A stretch of DNA of 64,000 nt from Exiguobacterium indicum HHS 31 (GTDB taxonomy: Bacteria; Bacillota; Bacilli; Exiguobacteriales; Exiguobacteriaceae). Positions 8,000 to 16,582 of this stretch are shown piece by piece (the stretch's first letter is position 1; the number at the start of each line of letters is the position of its first letter). The notes under the pieces are model-generated. The model was not told where the DNA came from, ran no database searches, and saw nothing but the letters and a program-made list of their open reading frames with translations. The translations under genes and the position numbers were made by a program. The stretch covers positions 62,001 to 126,000 of the forward strand of contig NZ_MPSZ01000006.1 of assembly GCF_001939065.1 (NCBI RefSeq), given 5' to 3'.

Positions 8000-9367
8000 A
8001 TGAAACACACTAAAAAATTCGCAGCATCAGCAATGGCAGCAGCACTCGTACTTCCAGGAACAGCAGCATTCGCTTCTGGTGGCGCAGATGACATGAAACA
8101 AGAGGCACCAAAGAACGTCACGGTCAAAACAAAAGCTGCTGACCTTCGCGCAACACTCGATCAGTTACTTTCAGAGCACTTCGTCCTCGCTGTCATGGAC
8201 ATGAAAAAACAATATGACGGTTCAAAAGACGCAGAATATTACGAAGCAGCACTTAAACAAAATGCACTCGATATGACACCAGCCATCGCTTCAGTTTACG
8301 GCGATGAAGGCGCAAAACAATTCGAGAAAATTTTCGTTGATCACAATAAATACACAACAGACCTCGTCAAAGCTGTAAAAGCAGATGACCAAGACGGCAT
8401 CAACGCTTCGAAGAAAGAGACAGAAGAGTTCGTACAAGATCTCTCAAGCTTCCTCGATACAGCAACGGAAGGGAAACTCCCGAAAGCAGCAGCTGAAGAA
8501 GTCCTCCGTGCGCACGAAGCAGACGTCTATAAGACATTCCAGCAATATGCAGCTGGTGACTACGAAGGATCGTACAACACATTCCGTGAAGGATACAGCC
8601 GCATGTACGATATCTCAAAAGCACTCTCAGTCGCTATCACAACACAGATGCCTGAGAAATTCGATAACACGAAAGCGGACTCAAAAGCAGCAGATCTTCG
8701 TTCAACACTTAACAGCCTTGCAGCTGAACACGTTGCACTTGCGAACCTCAGCATGACAGCTGGTGTTGATAAAGCGAAGGATTACGATGCAGCAAACTGG
8801 GCTGAAGATATGCACACGGCAGACTTCAAAGCAGCGATCAAATCAATCTACGGTCAAGCCGGTGCGGATCAGTTCGAACAAGATTGGACGAAAAACCACA
8901 TCGAAGCACAAGCAAACCTTGTCACAGCAGCAATCAATGACGATAAAAAATTAATGGGTGACGCACAAGACATGCTCAAAATGTTCTCGAACGATTTCGG
9001 TGCATTCCTCGGTGCGGCAACAGAAGAAAACCTTCCAACAAAAGCAGCACAAGAAGCCGTATCAGGTCACGAGACTTACGTCCAAGATACGTTCATGCAG
9101 TATGTTGAAGGCGACTACAAAGGTTCTGTCGACACATTCCGTGAGTCTTACGCTTACATGTACGGCGTAGGTGAAAACCTTGGTGAGGCGATCGTCAAAC
9201 AATCGCCAGAGAAATTCATGGATGGTACACCAGGCTCAATGCCGAACACTGGTAACGGTGGTATGAGCGACAACAACACAGCTGCAACAACAGGTGCAAT
9301 CGCAGTATTCGGTCTCGCACTCGGAGCAGTTGGTCTTGTCCTCGCACGCAAACGTCAAAACGCCTAA
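8000..9367 (+). CDS. Cell wall anchored protein with two tandem helical repeats
   Basis: The 455-aa protein has a signal peptide ending at about 26 (AAFASGG). Two homologous all-helical repeats of about 175 residues follow at about 46-221 and 229-406. Each starts KAADLR-TL and ends MPEKF or SPEKF. Both keep Glu-His (59-60 and 243-244), a His in the third helix (115, 300), a His near the fourth (172, 357) and GDY-GS--TFRE-Y--MY. The C-terminus has MPNTG at 414-418, a hydrophobic helix and the tail ARKRQNA, a sortase signal with Met for Leu. Codon use is very uniform (GCA, AAC, TTC, CTC/CTT), as in abundant proteins. A sortase gene follows. The function is unknown; the spaced His/Glu residues suggest metal or haem binding, which is inference. 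Confidence 0.85.
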   Translation: MKHTKKFAASAMAAALVLPGTAAFASGGADDMKQEAPKNVTVKTKAADLRATLDQLLSEHFVLAVMDMKKQYDGSKDAEYYEAALKQNALDMTPAIASVYGDEGAKQFEKIFVDHNKYTTDLVKAVKADDQDGINASKKETEEFVQDLSSFLDTATEGKLPKAAAEEVLRAHEADVYKTFQQYAAGDYEGSYNTFREGYSRMYDISKALSVAITTQMPEKFDNTKADSKAADLRSTLNSLAAEHVALANLSMTAGVDKAKDYDAANWAEDMHTADFKAAIKSIYGQAGADQFEQDWTKNHIEAQANLVTAAINDDKKLMGDAQDMLKMFSNDFGAFLGAATEENLPTKAAQEAVSGHETYVQDTFMQYVEGDYKGSVDTFRESYAYMYGVGENLGEAIVKQSPEKFMDGTPGSMPNTGNGGMSDNNTAATTGAIAVFGLALGAVGLVLARKRQNA

Positions 9368-9383
9368 GAAATTGGGTATAATC

Positions 9384-9416
9384 AAAAACAGGATAGCAAT
9401 CTGCTATCCTGTTTTT
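9384..9416 (+). terminator. Strong terminator after the two-repeat surface protein
   Basis: A 15-bp perfect stem (9384-9398 with 9402-9416, arms AAAAACAGGATAGCA) has a 3-nt loop and ends in a T run. It separates the surface protein from the sortase gene, so their expression levels can differ. Confidence 0.88.
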
Positions 9417-9455
9417 ACATAGAGAGACCCTTCTCTCGGAAAGGAGTTACACGTC

Positions 9456-10403
9456 ATGCGAAAATGGTTACTGCCGACAAGCATCGTTTTGATGGTTGCT
9501 TCCGTCGGAACGCTCTTGTTCCTGCTCTTTAGCACACCGGAACAAGCAGCATCCAACATCACCCAAGGAACGGCGTCACCCAAGACGGTGACTTCTTCCG
9601 AGAATAAGAAGGAGGCGCCAGCAGAAGATCCGTTAAAACCATCGGACATCTTCAAAAAAGAGTTCAAGGATCTTTCGACGAATGAAGTCGAATTACCAAA
9701 GACTCTCTCGATTCCAACGCTTGACGTCAAAACAAAGGTCGAGCAAGTCGGTCTTGATAAGAATGGCGCCATGGCGACACCAAAGAATGAACAACAAGTC
9801 GGCTGGTATAAGTTCGGTCCACGTCCGGGCGATGTCGGGAATGCTGTCATCGATGGACACACCGATACGAAAACAGGTCCTGCCGTCTTCTATCAACTAC
9901 GAGACTTAAAGAAGAATGATCAAATCAAGATTAAGGATGCTTCGGGACGGACGCTCGTCTTCCGCGTCAAAAAGCTTGTTCAATACGATCACTTGGATGC
10001 CCCGCTTCAAAAAATCTTTGGTGCTTCTGAGAAACGGAATCTTAACTTGATTACGTGTATCGGAACATTTGACCAAAATGCCGGAACGTATGATGATCGA
10101 CTCGTCGTTTTCACAGAACTCGATGAGAAAGCATCTGATCCCGTCAAAACACCACCGAAACCAGCCACGAACGTCCGCGTCAGTGGTGGATTCGTGAACT
10201 GGTATGCTTCTACGGATAAAGATGTCGTCAAATACAACATCTATCAAGAAAAAGACGGTAAACGCAAAAAACTCGGTACAACAGATGTCATCGAACGGAA
10301 AGCCTTCCCACTTCCAGAAGATGCGACGGGTCGTTTCATCATTACAGCCGTCAACAAAGCAGGCATTGAATCGGAAGAAGCCTTCAGTGCCGTACATCGT
10401 TAA
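9456..10403 (+). CDS. Class F-like sortase with a C-terminal fibronectin III-like domain
   Basis: The 315-aa membrane transpeptidase has an N-terminal anchor helix (LLPTSIVLMVASVGTLLFLL) and a Ser/Lys/Glu-rich linker to about 75. The sortase fold occupies about 80-230. The catalytic residues are all present: His135 in DGHTDTKTGPAVF, Cys201 in LITCIGTFD and Arg215 in YDDRLVVF. The H-x-D-x-K-x-GPAVF pattern fits class F/E sortases rather than class A. The last 80 residues (PKPATNVRVSGGFVNWYAST to the end) look like a fibronectin III domain, an unusual addition. The neighbouring MPNTG protein is the obvious substrate candidate. The start ATG has AAAGGAG 9 nt upstream. Confidence 0.88.
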   Translation: MRKWLLPTSIVLMVASVGTLLFLLFSTPEQAASNITQGTASPKTVTSSENKKEAPAEDPLKPSDIFKKEFKDLSTNEVELPKTLSIPTLDVKTKVEQVGLDKNGAMATPKNEQQVGWYKFGPRPGDVGNAVIDGHTDTKTGPAVFYQLRDLKKNDQIKIKDASGRTLVFRVKKLVQYDHLDAPLQKIFGASEKRNLNLITCIGTFDQNAGTYDDRLVVFTELDEKASDPVKTPPKPATNVRVSGGFVNWYASTDKDVVKYNIYQEKDGKRKKLGTTDVIERKAFPLPEDATGRFIITAVNKAGIESEEAFSAVHR

Positions 10404-10412
10404 GATCCACAC

Positions 10413-10442
10413 AAAAGCCAGAGTCTAGCGACTCTGGCTTTT
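10413..10442. terminator. Bidirectional terminator after the sortase gene
   Basis: A 13-bp perfect stem AAAAGCCAGAGTC / GACTCTGGCTTTT has a TAGC loop and lies between converging genes. Confidence 0.88.
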
Positions 10443-10450
10443 GACGTTCC

Positions 10451-10774
10451 TCAATAACGAATATGCTGTTTGCTCCAGCGGATCGATTCCTTGAACTGAC
10501 GGACGAGATCTTCTGCCGGTGCCGTTAAATAATAGGCCAGCCCGTGCACTTTTTCTGACATCTGCTGGACGACGAGACCATCTTCGATCAGCTCCTGCAG
10601 CTGTTCGAGGATTTGACCGTGTGACTGATCGATCCGTTGCTCGAGTTCCCCGATCGTCAACGCCCCATCACGCAAGAGATAAATGATACTCGACTTGAGG
10701 CTGTTTTCGAAGTTGTGTTGAAACTTCTGCAATGCCAGTAAATCGGCTTGTTCTTCGGTATGACGTGAATCCAT
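10451..10774 (-). CDS. Winged helix-turn-helix transcriptional regulator, 107 aa
   Basis: A single winged-helix domain covers most of the protein: LKSSIIYLLRDGALTIGELE, the recognition helix around QSHGQILEQLQELIEDGLV, and a wing with GLAYYLTAPAEDL. This is the HxlR/PadR/ArsR architecture, closest by eye to HxlR (ending in Y-LT--G-L). The N-terminal HxlR cysteine is absent. No target is evident; its nearest same-strand neighbour, upstream, is the AI-2E family transporter. It is probably monocistronic, with Shine-Dalgarno GGGGG upstream. Confidence 0.75.
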   Translation of the reverse strand: MDSRHTEEQADLLALQKFQHNFENSLKSSIIYLLRDGALTIGELEQRIDQSHGQILEQLQELIEDGLVVQQMSEKVHGLAYYLTAPAEDLVRQFKESIRWSKQHIRY

Positions 10775-10841
10775 CTGATCCCTGCCCCCTTTTTCTTAAC
10801 TACGTCTTCAGTATGACGCACTTTTACGTAAATTTCAAAAC

Positions 10842-11999
10842 TCAATCGCGCTCCGTGATGATCGTATCGAACGTCTTCTCTTCTTCCGTAATGACCATCT
10901 TCTTTTGCGACCGAAGATGATAGAGACGACGGATGTTCAGGATGACGACCTTCATGACGGCGTAGAACGGGACACCGAGTAAGACCCCGAAGAAACCAGC
11001 GATGTTCCCCGCAACCAGCAGGACGATGATGATCGTCAATGGATGGACATCGAGCGTTTTCCCTTGAACGAGCGGTGACATAATGTGCGAATCGATCTGT
11101 TGTGCTACCGTCATGACGATGATTGCATAAATCGCAAGAATCGGATCCTGGATGAACCCAACGATCAAGGCCGGAATGACACCGAGGACTGGACCGAGGA
11201 ACGGAATGATGTTCGTCAGTGTCGCAAACAACGCGAGTAGCAACGCATAATCAATCCCGATGATCAGATATCCGATATAAGCGATGATTCCTACACCAAT
11301 GCTGACGATGACTTGTCCTCGGATATAACTCATGATCGTCAAGTGAACGTCACCGAGGATTTTTTTCGTTTCTTTATGGTACTCATACGGCATCAGCTTG
11401 ACGAGATTACCTTTCAGCTTATCACCATCAAGCAACATATAAATCAACATGATCGGGATGATGACGATCGTCACGACCGTCGTCGTCACGACACTGACGA
11501 AGCCACCGACACCCGTACCGATGTTCTTGAGGAACGTCGAAGCGTACTCCGAAATATTGCTAGAAAACTTATTGAACAAGTTATCTGGTCCTGAGAGGAA
11601 GCGTGAGAAGACCGAACTGTTTTCAAGTTGCTCTCGAACATCGATCAATTGACGCTGAAACTGCGTCGCAAGTGTCGGAATCGAGTTGACGAACTGTGTG
11701 ATCTGTTCTGATAGCATCGGACCGAAGATGAAGCCGAGCGTCGTCAAGATTCCGATCAGACCAACGAGGACGATCAAGACAGCAGGCCGTCGCTTCATCT
11801 TTTTCTCGAGCAACTCGACGATCGGTAGCAGGACATAATAGAGAATCCCGGCGATCGCAAGCGGTGGTACGACCATCTGTAGCAAAATCGCGACCGGTCG
11901 GAATAGGAACGTGACATGATCGCCAATCCAGACGATGATGAGTAACGTCATGATCCACCAGGCGAATCGGTACCATTTGTTTTCGAACATTTTTTGCAT
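10842..11999 (-). CDS. AI-2E family (PerM/YtvI-like) membrane transporter
   Basis: The 385-aa polytopic membrane protein starts with two hydrophobic helices (FAWWIMTLLIIVWIGDHVTF and PLAIAGILYYVLLPIVELLE). A soluble middle segment of about 60 residues (QFVNSIPTLATQFQRQLIDV) follows, then at least five more helices including FATLTNIIPFLGPVLGVIPA, the signature of the family. Members are annotated as AI-2 exporters, but many act in Na+/H+ or other transport, so the substrate is not predictable. It is transcribed towards the HTH gene and divergent from the histidine kinase gene. Confidence 0.88.
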   Translation of the reverse strand: MQKMFENKWYRFAWWIMTLLIIVWIGDHVTFLFRPVAILLQMVVPPLAIAGILYYVLLPIVELLEKKMKRRPAVLIVLVGLIGILTTLGFIFGPMLSEQITQFVNSIPTLATQFQRQLIDVREQLENSSVFSRFLSGPDNLFNKFSSNISEYASTFLKNIGTGVGGFVSVVTTTVVTIVIIPIMLIYMLLDGDKLKGNLVKLMPYEYHKETKKILGDVHLTIMSYIRGQVIVSIGVGIIAYIGYLIIGIDYALLLALFATLTNIIPFLGPVLGVIPALIVGFIQDPILAIYAIIVMTVAQQIDSHIMSPLVQGKTLDVHPLTIIIVLLVAGNIAGFFGVLLGVPFYAVMKVVILNIRRLYHLRSQKKMVITEEEKTFDTIITERD

Positions 12000-12247
12000 C
12001 TAACCACTTCCCTAATTTAAAGTATGAAGTTCCATATCCCCTATTGTTTTCCTTAAAACCATACTTCTTAATCCTTATTCTCAGAAAATATATCGTTTCC
12101 TCCATTTTAACCAATATATGATATATTTGTTTTAATAAGATTTGCAGATTCAAATTTGCCGTACAAGTTGAATGTGCGTAAGATGAATATATTCGAACTT
12201 AAGCAATCTTTTTCATACATGTAAAATAGAATACGGAGGATACCCCA

Positions 12248-14788
12248 GTGAAATGGATCAACCATACCATCGGTCGCCAATTGATGTTCGCCTTCTATAT
12301 GGTGTTCGTCGCACTCAGCATCACGTCTGCGATCGTTTATTTCTACACAGAACAAAAAATCGATCAGGCGAATGCGACATTCGATGACTTGAGTGAACGA
12401 CGAACGAATGCCAACGCACTCGCAAGCGAGTGGACCGTCGCGCAAAGTAACGTCAAATCCTATTTGTTGACCGGCTCACAGGAAACACTGGATGCCGTCA
12501 AGACGAATCAACAGGAAATCAATCGTTTAACGACATGGTTCGAGAAGTACGCCGTGTACGAGCAAGGAAAAGAGTACGCAACCGCGACACGTCAAATGTA
12601 TGACGATTATTTCGGAACAGCACTGCCACTCCTTACTGAATACGTCGACGGGAAGAAAGACGGGAAAATCGATGAAGCTTTTGTCGACCCTGATACCCTT
12701 GCTGCGCTTTCGAATGGGAAGGATCTGTTTAATGCAAACGGAACAATACGCGGATCGGTTAGTTTATCAGACGCTGATGTCGACATGACACGGATTGATA
12801 CGTTACTTGCTGATTATCTGACGTTGATTCAAGGGAAGGAAGTCGATGCAAAGAACGATCTTCTTGGCGAAATGCGTGTCGCCCAGTTCATCTGGCTGTC
12901 GAACCTCGTCGTCTTGATTCTCGTCCTCTTCTCGCTCGTTCGTCCGTTCATCAGCCGCATTACGAAGCAGGTCAACGCACTGTCTCGCGATAGCGCTTTG
13001 CTTGCAACAGGTGAAGACATCCAAGCGATTCCATTACCGAAACGGAAGGATGAACTGCATACGCTGACGGCATCATTCAATCAAATGGCGGCATCGATTG
13101 CCGACAACAAGGTCCATATGCTGGCGAAGAACGAAGAGCTCCAAGCACAACAGGAAGAACTCGTTGCCCAGCAAGAAGAACTGCAAGCGCAGCAGGAAGA
13201 GCTTGAGGAAGCACTCGATATCACGCTTCGGAGCGAACAACATCTCAAGTATCGCAATGAATTGACCGAGACGCTTGCGTCCCGTGAGACACTGACGGCG
13301 TATCCGGAAATCATCGAGAAGCTCGTCTCGATCACACATTCTGAGATTGGTGCATTGTTGTTCCTTGATCAACAGGAAGTCCGTTCAACGATCGATTATG
13401 GGATGACGGAAGAGATGGTCGGTCGTCTTGTCTCCGATGATCAATCACTCTTGCACCGTGCACGCCTCCTAAAGCGTCCTGTCCATTCATCGAAACAGGT
13501 CGCGCATGAGAGTCCGCTTCCATACCCATACTATATGTATGAGGTCGCAGTCCCAGTTCTTGATCCGACGAAAGAGCACATGATCGCCTGTATCTATCTC
13601 GTTCGTTATCGTGACGCCTTCACAGCGGAACAGATGGATGACATCTTGTCGTTCTCGCATCAATTATCGCTTTCCCTTCTTCGGATGGGCATTTATGAAG
13701 AAATGATTCGTGAGAAGAATAAGACGACCCAACTATTAAACTCGATTCGTGAAGCCGTCGTCTACATCGAACATGAGACGGACGAATTGCTCGTCAACGA
13801 ACCGCTGATGACGTTGTTCCCGGAAGTACCAACAGAGTTCAAAGACGAAGAGCGCTCTGCCTTCCAGCAAGCGATGCAGGCACTCGCTGACATCATCGAT
13901 GAACCAGCACCATTCGAACGCTACATCGAACAGATCGTTGAGCTGAATTTACCAAAAGATAGCTTGATCGTCTCGATTCGAAAACAGAGTACGTACATCC
14001 AGATTTATGCCGAGAAGATCGAGGTCGACGGCATGTGGGTCGGTACGATGCTTGTTCTCCGTGACGTGACGAAAGAGACGGAAGCGGAGCGGATGAAGGA
14101 AGAATTCGTCTCGACCGTCTCGCATGAATTACGGACCCCACTCTCTTCGATCTATGGCTTCACCGAGCTGATGCTCAACAAACGGTTCGAGGAAGAACGG
14201 CAACGGAAATATCTCCAGACGATCCACTCCGAGACGGGTCGCCTGACGACGCTCGTCAATGACTTCCTCGATGTTCAACGGATGGAATCGAGCGAACACC
14301 GTTACGAGATGACGACGTTTGATGTCGTCGAACTCGCCCAGGATTTAATCGAGTTCTATGATGTCTCGCATGAGACACACACGATTGATTTCGAGGCACG
14401 TGGACCGATCATGATCGACGGCGACGCAGAAAAGATGAAGCAGTTGCTCAACAACCTGCTCAGCAATGCCGTCAAGTACTCACCGAGCGGTGGGACGGTC
14501 TTGATACGGATTACAAATGAACTTGGTTTCGCCCAAATCCGCATCCAGGATGAAGGCATCGGGATTCCACAAGACGCGCTTCCGAAGTTGTTCGATAAGT
14601 TCTATCGTGTCGATAACTCCGAGACACGAAAAATCGGTGGAACCGGTCTTGGTCTATCGATCTGTAAGGAAATCGTCAAACACCATAACGGAACGATTGA
14701 TGTCGAATCGGTCGTTGGTGTCGGATCGACCTTTACGATTCGTTTCCCGATTGCTGTCATTTCGACGATTCTCATGTATGAAGATTAA
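12248..14788 (+). CDS. Orphan sensor histidine kinase with CHASE3-like, HAMP, coiled-coil and GAF regions
   Basis: The start is the GTG at 12248, behind GGAGG. The order is: transmembrane helix 1 (about 10-32); a helical extracellular sensor of about 170 residues like CHASE3; transmembrane helix 2 (about 215-235); HAMP; a glutamine-rich coiled coil (QAQQEELVAQQEELQAQQEE); a GAF-like domain; a PAS-like segment; HisKA with the phosphorylated His626 in STVSHELRTPLSS; and HATPase with N, G1 (DEGIGIPQDALPKLFDKFYR) and G2 (GGTGLGLSI) boxes. No response regulator is adjacent, so its partner must be encoded elsewhere. A terminator follows directly. Confidence 0.9.
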   Translation: MKWINHTIGRQLMFAFYMVFVALSITSAIVYFYTEQKIDQANATFDDLSERRTNANALASEWTVAQSNVKSYLLTGSQETLDAVKTNQQEINRLTTWFEKYAVYEQGKEYATATRQMYDDYFGTALPLLTEYVDGKKDGKIDEAFVDPDTLAALSNGKDLFNANGTIRGSVSLSDADVDMTRIDTLLADYLTLIQGKEVDAKNDLLGEMRVAQFIWLSNLVVLILVLFSLVRPFISRITKQVNALSRDSALLATGEDIQAIPLPKRKDELHTLTASFNQMAASIADNKVHMLAKNEELQAQQEELVAQQEELQAQQEELEEALDITLRSEQHLKYRNELTETLASRETLTAYPEIIEKLVSITHSEIGALLFLDQQEVRSTIDYGMTEEMVGRLVSDDQSLLHRARLLKRPVHSSKQVAHESPLPYPYYMYEVAVPVLDPTKEHMIACIYLVRYRDAFTAEQMDDILSFSHQLSLSLLRMGIYEEMIREKNKTTQLLNSIREAVVYIEHETDELLVNEPLMTLFPEVPTEFKDEERSAFQQAMQALADIIDEPAPFERYIEQIVELNLPKDSLIVSIRKQSTYIQIYAEKIEVDGMWVGTMLVLRDVTKETEAERMKEEFVSTVSHELRTPLSSIYGFTELMLNKRFEEERQRKYLQTIHSETGRLTTLVNDFLDVQRMESSEHRYEMTTFDVVELAQDLIEFYDVSHETHTIDFEARGPIMIDGDAEKMKQLLNNLLSNAVKYSPSGGTVLIRITNELGFAQIRIQDEGIGIPQDALPKLFDKFYRVDNSETRKIGGTGLGLSICKEIVKHHNGTIDVESVVGVGSTFTIRFPIAVISTILMYED

Positions 14789-14794
14789 TCATTC

Positions 14795-14825
14795 GACCGT
14801 TCACATCACGTGGACGGTCTTTTTT
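14795..14825 (+). terminator. Terminator of the histidine kinase gene
   Basis: The stem GACCGTTCA / TGGACGGTC (14795-14803 with 14811-14819, one G-T pair) is followed by six T. Confidence 0.82.
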
Positions 14826-14828
14826 GTC

Positions 14829-14854
14829 GTTAGATTCGATCAAGCGTGGGGTAT
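14829..14854 (+). promoter_or_regulatory. Possible sigma-B type promoter
   Basis: GTTAGA (14829-14834) and GGGTAT (14849-14854) are separated by 14 nt, matching the general stress consensus GTTTAA-N12-15-GGGTAT at 4 of 6 and 6 of 6 positions. It lies 35 nt upstream of the dehydrogenase start. A sigma-A reading (TATAGT) is also possible. Confidence 0.35.
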
Positions 14855-14888
14855 AGTCAAAAGCGCATTATTTTAAGGAGGAATCGAC

Positions 14889-15734
14889 ATGCAACTGGGA
14901 TGGATTGGTTTAGGACATATGGGTGTACCGATGGCAAAACGGCTACTCGACGGTGGACATGACGTGATCGTCTACAACCGGACGTATGAAAAGACGGTGT
15001 CGTTGACGGATCGAGGAGCAACAGCGGTCAAAGAAGCTAAGGACGCAGTACGTCAAAGCGACATCATCTTCATCATGCTCGCGGACGGACCAGCTGTCGC
15101 GTCCGTTCTCGAGAGTGTAACAGACGACCTCACAGGTAAGACGATCGTCAACTTGAGTACGATCTCACCGGAAGAGACGAAGAAGATGGCACGTCTCGTC
15201 GAAGAGAATGATGGGACGTATCTTGAAACTCCTGTTTCGGGGTCCGTCCCCGTTGCAGAAAACGGGCAGCTCGTCTTGCTTGCTGGCGGTGACGCAGACG
15301 TCGTCACGGCTTGTCAGCCGTATCTTGATCTACTCGGAAAGGAAACGATCCATTTCGGTCCACATGGCTCAGGAAGTGCGGCAAAACTTGCCATCAATCT
15401 CTTACTCGCCGTCGTCGGACAAGGAGTCGCGGAGACGTTGTTGCTCGGAGAAGGTGCGGGTCTTGAGAAAGAGAAGCTGATCCAGATGATCAGTGCATCG
15501 GGCATGAACACGCCGCTCTTCACCGGTAAACGGGACATGTACCGGAACAACGATTTCCCGTCTGCCTTCCCGCTTCGCTTGATGGCGAAGGATCTCGGGC
15601 TGATCATAACTGAAGCAAAACGTCAGCAGCTCGAGTTGCCGCTCGCTCAAGCAGCGGATCGTAGTTATGCGAAGGCAAAGCTTGACCATGGGAATGCCGA
15701 TATGGCCGCTATTTATCAAGCGCTACAAGACTGA
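14889..15734 (+). CDS. NAD(P)-dependent beta-hydroxyacid dehydrogenase (3-hydroxyisobutyrate dehydrogenase family)
   Basis: The 281-aa protein has an N-terminal Rossmann motif (LGWIGLGHMGVPMAKRLLDG), the substrate-binding segment ETPVSGSVPVAENGQLVLLA and the catalytic lysine in GSGSAAKLAINLLLA. This is the family of 3-hydroxyisobutyrate, tartronate semialdehyde and glyoxylate/succinic semialdehyde reductases. The substrate cannot be assigned from sequence alone. It is monocistronic, bounded by terminators on both sides, and has an ideal TAAGGAGG Shine-Dalgarno. Confidence 0.88.
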   Translation: MQLGWIGLGHMGVPMAKRLLDGGHDVIVYNRTYEKTVSLTDRGATAVKEAKDAVRQSDIIFIMLADGPAVASVLESVTDDLTGKTIVNLSTISPEETKKMARLVEENDGTYLETPVSGSVPVAENGQLVLLAGGDADVVTACQPYLDLLGKETIHFGPHGSGSAAKLAINLLLAVVGQGVAETLLLGEGAGLEKEKLIQMISASGMNTPLFTGKRDMYRNNDFPSAFPLRLMAKDLGLIITEAKRQQLELPLAQAADRSYAKAKLDHGNADMAAIYQALQD

Positions 15735-15738
15735 ATAT

Positions 15739-15780
15739 AAAAAGCAGATCCGCACTCAAATCTGAGGCGATCTGCTTTTT
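15739..15780. terminator. Bidirectional terminator
   Basis: A 12-bp perfect stem AAAAAGCAGATC / GATCTGCTTTTT has an 18-nt loop and lies between the converging dehydrogenase and flhP genes. Confidence 0.85.
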
Positions 15781-15784
15781 CATG

Positions 15785-16567
15785 TTATTTCAGTGACGTG
15801 ACGATTCCCATCATCTGATCGGTCGTCATCAGTGCTTTTGAATTGAATTGATACGCCCGTTGAATCTGTGTCAAATTCGTCATCTCGGTTGCCATATCGA
15901 CGTTCGACGACTCGAGTGTGCCGACCGTCAATGGATTTCCATCGACTGTTTCATACTGTCCTGGTGCTGTAAACAAGCCGGCTCCATCTTCCGTCAACTG
16001 ATTCGGATTGTCGACATACCCCACAGCAAGTCGTGCGAGGACACGGCGCTCTCCATTGACGATTCCCGTGACGTTGCCGTCCTTGTTCAATTCGACACCC
16101 GTCGCATCCGCAGGTAAGAGAATTGGTTCATTTTGACCGTTAACGACAGACCGTCCCGCGTCATCCGTCAATTGAATACGCCCATCGGCTTGCGGAGATA
16201 GTTGGAAGTTTCCGTCTCGCGTGAACTTCGTCACCCCATCCCGATCGATGACCGCAAAGAAATGATGCGGATCCGATAAGGCGGCATCGAGTGCCCGGTC
16301 CGTCCGTTTGAACGTTCCCATCGAAAAGCGCGTCGCTTCATTGGCGACATAGCCGCCGACACCGATTCGTAAGCCGGCCGGTGTCGATAAAGGTCCCGTT
16401 TGCAATGCAGCCGGTTGGTTCTGGATGTTACGCGTCAACAGCTCCTTGAACTGGGCGTCACGACGTTTATATCCGTTCGTATCGACATTCGCTAAGTTGT
16501 GCCCGGTCGTATCGAGTTGTTTTTGTAATTGCGCCATTGTACTAGCTGACGTATAGAGTGATTGCAT
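15785..16567 (-). CDS. flhP: Flagellar hook-basal body protein FlhP (FlgG-like)
   Basis: This is a rod/hook family protein of the flagellar axial structure. The 260-aa protein has the conserved N-terminal helix and motif (LDTTGHNLANVDTNGYKRRD). It ends with the family C-terminus ESSNVDMATEMTNLTQIQRA, which packs against the N-terminus in the assembled rod. It follows flhO by 15 nt, as in Bacillus subtilis, where FlhO and FlhP are distal rod components. The flagellar export machinery is not in this window. Confidence 0.93.
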   Translation of the reverse strand: MQSLYTSASTMAQLQKQLDTTGHNLANVDTNGYKRRDAQFKELLTRNIQNQPAALQTGPLSTPAGLRIGVGGYVANEATRFSMGTFKRTDRALDAALSDPHHFFAVIDRDGVTKFTRDGNFQLSPQADGRIQLTDDAGRSVVNGQNEPILLPADATGVELNKDGNVTGIVNGERRVLARLAVGYVDNPNQLTEDGAGLFTAPGQYETVDGNPLTVGTLESSNVDMATEMTNLTQIQRAYQFNSKALMTTDQMMGIVTSLK

Positions 16568-16582
16568 GGTATTCCCCTTTCA

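Noticed and set aside
8385-9170. Long alternative-frame translations within the two-repeat surface protein gene
   Set aside because: They arise from its repetitive GCA/AAC/CTC codon use and are Lys/Gln/Thr-rich without start signals.
9370-9382. AATTGGGTATAAT after the surface protein stop, repeated exactly at 17565-17577 before the EAL gene
   Set aside because: Tempting as a shared promoter, but the first copy is followed at once by a strong terminator and would drive nothing. A 13-mer match of this composition can be chance.
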